Positions 4,996 to 7,337 of a stretch of DNA of 7,337 nt are shown here, piece by piece (the stretch's first letter is position 1; each line of letters begins with the position of its first letter). Origin of the DNA: Frankiaceae bacterium (GTDB lineage Bacteria; Actinomycetota; Actinomycetes; Mycobacteriales; SCTD01); NCBI GenBank assembly GCA_947479995.1, contig CANKBT010000151.1, positions 1 through 7,337 on the forward strand, read 5' to 3'. Made by a program: the position numbers and the translations under genes. The notes under the pieces were generated by a model. The model saw only the letters and a list, made by a program, of their open reading frames with translations. It was not told where the DNA came from and did not search any database.

Positions 4996-6273
4996 GTGAC
5001 CGACCCGCGCCGCCTCGTGCCGCGCACCGACGCAGTGCTCGCCGACCCGCGCCTGGTGCAGGCGCGCGCGCGGCTGGGCGCGGCGGCGGTGAAGCAGGCG
5101 GTGGTCGACGCGCAGGCGCGGGCCCGGGCCGGGGAGCTCGCGCCGCACGCCGTCGCCGACGCGGCGGTGGCCGCGCTGCCCCTGCGCGCGACGACGCTGC
5201 GCCCGGTGCTCAACGCGACCGGCGTCGTGCTGCACACCAACCTCGGGCGTGCCCCGCTGTCGGCCGCGGCGGTCGAGGCGATGGCCACCGCGGCGGGCTT
5301 CGTCGACGTCGAGTACGACGTGGCGACCGGGGCGCGGGCGCGCCGGGGCCGCGGCGCGCTGGAGGCCCTGCTCGGGGCCGTGCCCGACGCCGAGGACGCG
5401 CTGGTCGTCGGCAATGGCGCGGCGGCGCTCGTGCTCGCGACGACGGCCCTGGCCGCCGGCCGCGAGGTGGTCGTGAGCCGCGGCGAGATGGTCGAGATCG
5501 GCGACGGCTTCCGGCTGCCCGACCTCATCGCGTCGACCGGCGCGCGGCTGCGCGAGGTCGGCACGACGAACCGCACGCACCTGCGCGACTACGCCGACGC
5601 GGTCGGGCCGCAGACCGGCTGCGTGCTCAAGGTGCACCCGAGCAACTTCCGCGTCGAGGGCTTCACGAGCGCCGTCGAGCCCGCCGAGCTGGCGACGCTC
5701 GACGCGCCGCTGGTGGTCGACGTCGGCAGCGGCCTGCTCGCCCCCGACCCGCTGCTGCCCGACGAGCCGGACGTCGCGACCGCGCTGCGCGCCGGCGCGG
5801 ACGTCGTCACGTGCAGCGGCGACAAGCTGCTCGGCGGGCCGCAGGCCGGCCTGGTGCTGGGTCGCGCCGACGCCGTCGCCCGGCTGCGCCGCCACCCGCT
5901 CGCCCGCGCGCTGCGCGTCGACAAGACCACGCTGGCCGCGCTCGAGGCGACGCTGCGCGGGCCGGGCACGCCGACGTGGCAGGCGCTGCGCGCCGACCCG
6001 GAGCGGCTGCGCGCCCGGGCCGCGCTGCTCGCCGAGCTCACCGGCGGCGTGGTCGTGCCGAGCGACGGCGCGGTCGGCGGCGGCGGGGCGCCCGGGCTCG
6101 CGCTGCCGGGCTGGGCGGTGGCGCTGCCCGCGGCGTACGCCGCGCTGCTGCGGGCCGGCGACCCGTGCGTCGTCGGCCGGGTGGAGCGCGACCGCTGCCT
6201 GCTCGACCTGCGCTGCGTGCCCGAGCAGGACGACGCCGTGCTGGCCCGGGCCGTGCAGGCGTGCGGGTCGTAG
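4996..6273 (+). CDS. selA: L-seryl-tRNA(Sec) selenium transferase (selenocysteine synthase)
   Basis: SelA is a PLP-dependent cytosolic enzyme, decameric in studied bacteria, that converts Ser-tRNA-Sec to Sec-tRNA-Sec using selenophosphate from SelD. The 425-residue product has the N-terminal helical region typical of SelA (DPRRLVPRTDAVLADPRLVQ, about 3-22), which binds tRNA-Sec. It continues with NATGVVLHTNLGRAPLS (73-89), ARRGRGALE, VVGNGAAALVLA, GEMVEIGDGFRLP and VGTTNRTHLRDY. KVHPSNFRVEGF, VVDVGSGLL and the PLP-binding SGDKLLGGPQAGL with Lys277 (E. coli Lys295) follow. The catalytic part is complete and the C-terminus ends at TAG 6271-6273. GTG at 4996 is chosen because homologues begin with this DPRRLVPRTD segment. 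The open frame upstream to 4669 is the low-complexity intergenic region. It overlaps selB by 13 bp, which implies translational coupling. Confidence 0.97.
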   Translation: MTDPRRLVPRTDAVLADPRLVQARARLGAAAVKQAVVDAQARARAGELAPHAVADAAVAALPLRATTLRPVLNATGVVLHTNLGRAPLSAAAVEAMATAAGFVDVEYDVATGARARRGRGALEALLGAVPDAEDALVVGNGAAALVLATTALAAGREVVVSRGEMVEIGDGFRLPDLIASTGARLREVGTTNRTHLRDYADAVGPQTGCVLKVHPSNFRVEGFTSAVEPAELATLDAPLVVDVGSGLLAPDPLLPDEPDVATALRAGADVVTCSGDKLLGGPQAGLVLGRADAVARLRRHPLARALRVDKTTLAALEATLRGPGTPTWQALRADPERLRARAALLAELTGGVVVPSDGAVGGGGAPGLALPGWAVALPAAYAALLRAGDPCVVGRVERDRCLLDLRCVPEQDDAVLARAVQACGS

Positions 6274-7337
6274 CCACCGCGGGCCACGTCGACCACGGCA
6301 AGTCGACGCTGGTCCGCGCGCTCACCGGCATGGAGCCCGACCGGTGGGCCGAGGAGCGCCGGCGCGGCATGACGATCGACCTCGGCTACGCCTGGACGGC
6401 CCTGCCCGGCGGCGAGGTGCTCGCGCTCGTCGACGTGCCGGGGCACCAGCGCTTCATCGCCAACATGCTCGCCGGCCTGGGCCCGTCGCCGGCGGTGCTG
6501 TTCGTCGTCGCGGCGGACGAGGGGTGGCGCCGCCAGTCGGCCGAGCACCTCGCGGCGGTCGACGCGCTCGGGCTGGAGCACGGCCTGCTGGTCGTCACGC
6601 GCAGCGACCTCGCGGACCCGGCGCCGGCCGTCGCGCAGGCGCGCGCGCAGCTGCGGGCGTCGAGCCTCGGCGAGGTCGAGGCGGTCACCGCGTCGGGCCG
6701 CACGGGGCAGGGCGTCGACGACCTGCGCGCCGCGCTCGACCGGCTGGTCGAGCGGCTGCCGCCCGCCGACCCGGCGGGCGAGGTGCGCCTGTGGGTCGAC
6801 CGGGCGTTCACCGTGCGCGGTGCCGGCACGGTCGTCACCGGCACCCTGGGCGCCGGCACCCTGCGCACCGGCGACGCGCTCGACCTCGGCGGGCGCGAGG
6901 TGCGCGTGCGCGGGCTGCAGGCGCTCGGGCAGGCGCGCGACGAGGTGGCCGCGGTCGCCCGCGTCGCCGTCAACCTGCGCGGCGTCGACGTCACCGACGT
7001 CGGCCGCGGCGACGCGCTGCTCACCCCCGGCGCGTGGCGCCGCACCGACGCGCTCGACGTGCAGGTGCGGGCCGACGACCTGCCGTCGCACCTCGTGCTG
7101 CACGTCGGCTCGGCGGCCGTGCCGGTGCGGGTGCGCCCGCTCGGCGGTGGCGTCGCACGGCTGCAGCTGGCGCAGGCCCTGCCGGTGCGCGCGGGCGACC
7201 GCGCGGTGCTGCGCGACCCGGGCGCGCAGGCCGTCGCGTCCGGGGTGCGGGTGCTCGACGCGGACCCGCCCGCGCTGCGCCGCCGTGGCGCCGCGCGCCA
7301 GCGGGCCGAGGCGCTGGCGGGCGGCGTGCCGACGGCC
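6261..7337 (+). CDS. selB: Selenocysteine-specific elongation factor SelB (3' end missing)
   Basis: SelB is the EF-Tu-like GTPase that carries Sec-tRNA-Sec to the ribosome at UGA codons followed by a SECIS hairpin. The 359 codons present run off the window without a stop. The G domain has G1 GHVDHGKST (8-16), the switch region RRGMTIDLGYAW (34-45), which is the SelB form with TIDLG, and G3 DVPGHQRF (58-65). G4 is TRSD (113-116), with Arg where many GTPases have Lys, and G5 is SGRTGQG (145-151). Domain 2 starts near 175 with RLWVDRAFTVRGAGTVVTGTL, and domain 3 follows from roughly 265. The C-terminal winged-helix repeats that bind SECIS would lie beyond the window; full SelB is usually near 580-620 residues. 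The start is GTG at 6261, giving the usual RVVATAGHVDHGKST beginning and a 13-bp overlap with selA. Confidence 0.96.
   Translation, partial: MRVVATAGHVDHGKSTLVRALTGMEPDRWAEERRRGMTIDLGYAWTALPGGEVLALVDVPGHQRFIANMLAGLGPSPAVLFVVAADEGWRRQSAEHLAAVDALGLEHGLLVVTRSDLADPAPAVAQARAQLRASSLGEVEAVTASGRTGQGVDDLRAALDRLVERLPPADPAGEVRLWVDRAFTVRGAGTVVTGTLGAGTLRTGDALDLGGREVRVRGLQALGQARDEVAAVARVAVNLRGVDVTDVGRGDALLTPGAWRRTDALDVQVRADDLPSHLVLHVGSAAVPVRVRPLGGGVARLQLAQALPVRAGDRAVLRDPGAQAVASGVRVLDADPPALRRRGAARQRAEALAGGVPTA

Noticed and set aside
3391..5895. An 834-codon minus-strand open frame, and similar long minus-strand frames through selA and selB
   Set aside because: They are antisense to well-recognised genes and consist of low-complexity Arg/Gly/Ala/Glu repeats typical of GC-rich shadow frames.

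Overview
The window is a very GC-rich stretch with extreme G/C preference at third codon positions, compact spacing and GTG starts. It also carries a polyphosphate-glucokinase-type ROK kinase, so it points to an actinobacterium (Actinomycetota). I cannot fix the genus. Its main content is the bacterial selenocysteine (Sec) machinery. All four components are here: selD (selenophosphate synthetase), selC (tRNA-Sec with a UCA anticodon), selA (selenocysteine synthase) and the first 359 codons of selB (Sec-specific elongation factor).

Layout from left to right: the 3' end of an FHA-domain membrane protein gene (1-504, +) overlaps the convergent selD gene (497-1468, -) by 8 bp. selD is divergent from ppgK (1500-2228, +), with only 31 bp between their start codons. 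selC (2239-2334, +) follows ppgK by 10 bp. A small four-helix membrane protein gene (2341-2727, -) ends just beyond selC and is divergent from a YbfF-like alpha/beta hydrolase gene (2756-3541, +). The 34 bp spanning those two start codons is nearly palindromic. An MFS transporter gene follows, overlapping or abutting the hydrolase stop (to 4668). The gap 4669-4995 holds two long imperfect inverted repeats of 87 and 88 nt plus three smaller hairpins and no convincing gene. selA (4996-6273) and selB (6261 to the window end) overlap by 13 bp and form an operon.

How the genes work together: SelD makes selenophosphate from selenide and ATP. tRNA-Sec is charged with serine by the ordinary seryl-tRNA synthetase. 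SelA replaces the serine with selenocysteine using selenophosphate, and SelB delivers Sec-tRNA to UGA codons marked by a SECIS hairpin. I see no convincing selenoprotein in the window, so the clients (often a formate dehydrogenase) must lie elsewhere. ppgK, the small membrane protein, the hydrolase and the transporter have no obvious selenium role.

The observations most worth a second look are the hairpin-packed gap before selA, a repeated TAnnnT-like hexamer placed exactly 6 nt before the starts of selD, selA and (more weakly) ppgK that suggests leaderless transcripts, and the mirror-symmetric divergent translation start at 2725-2758.
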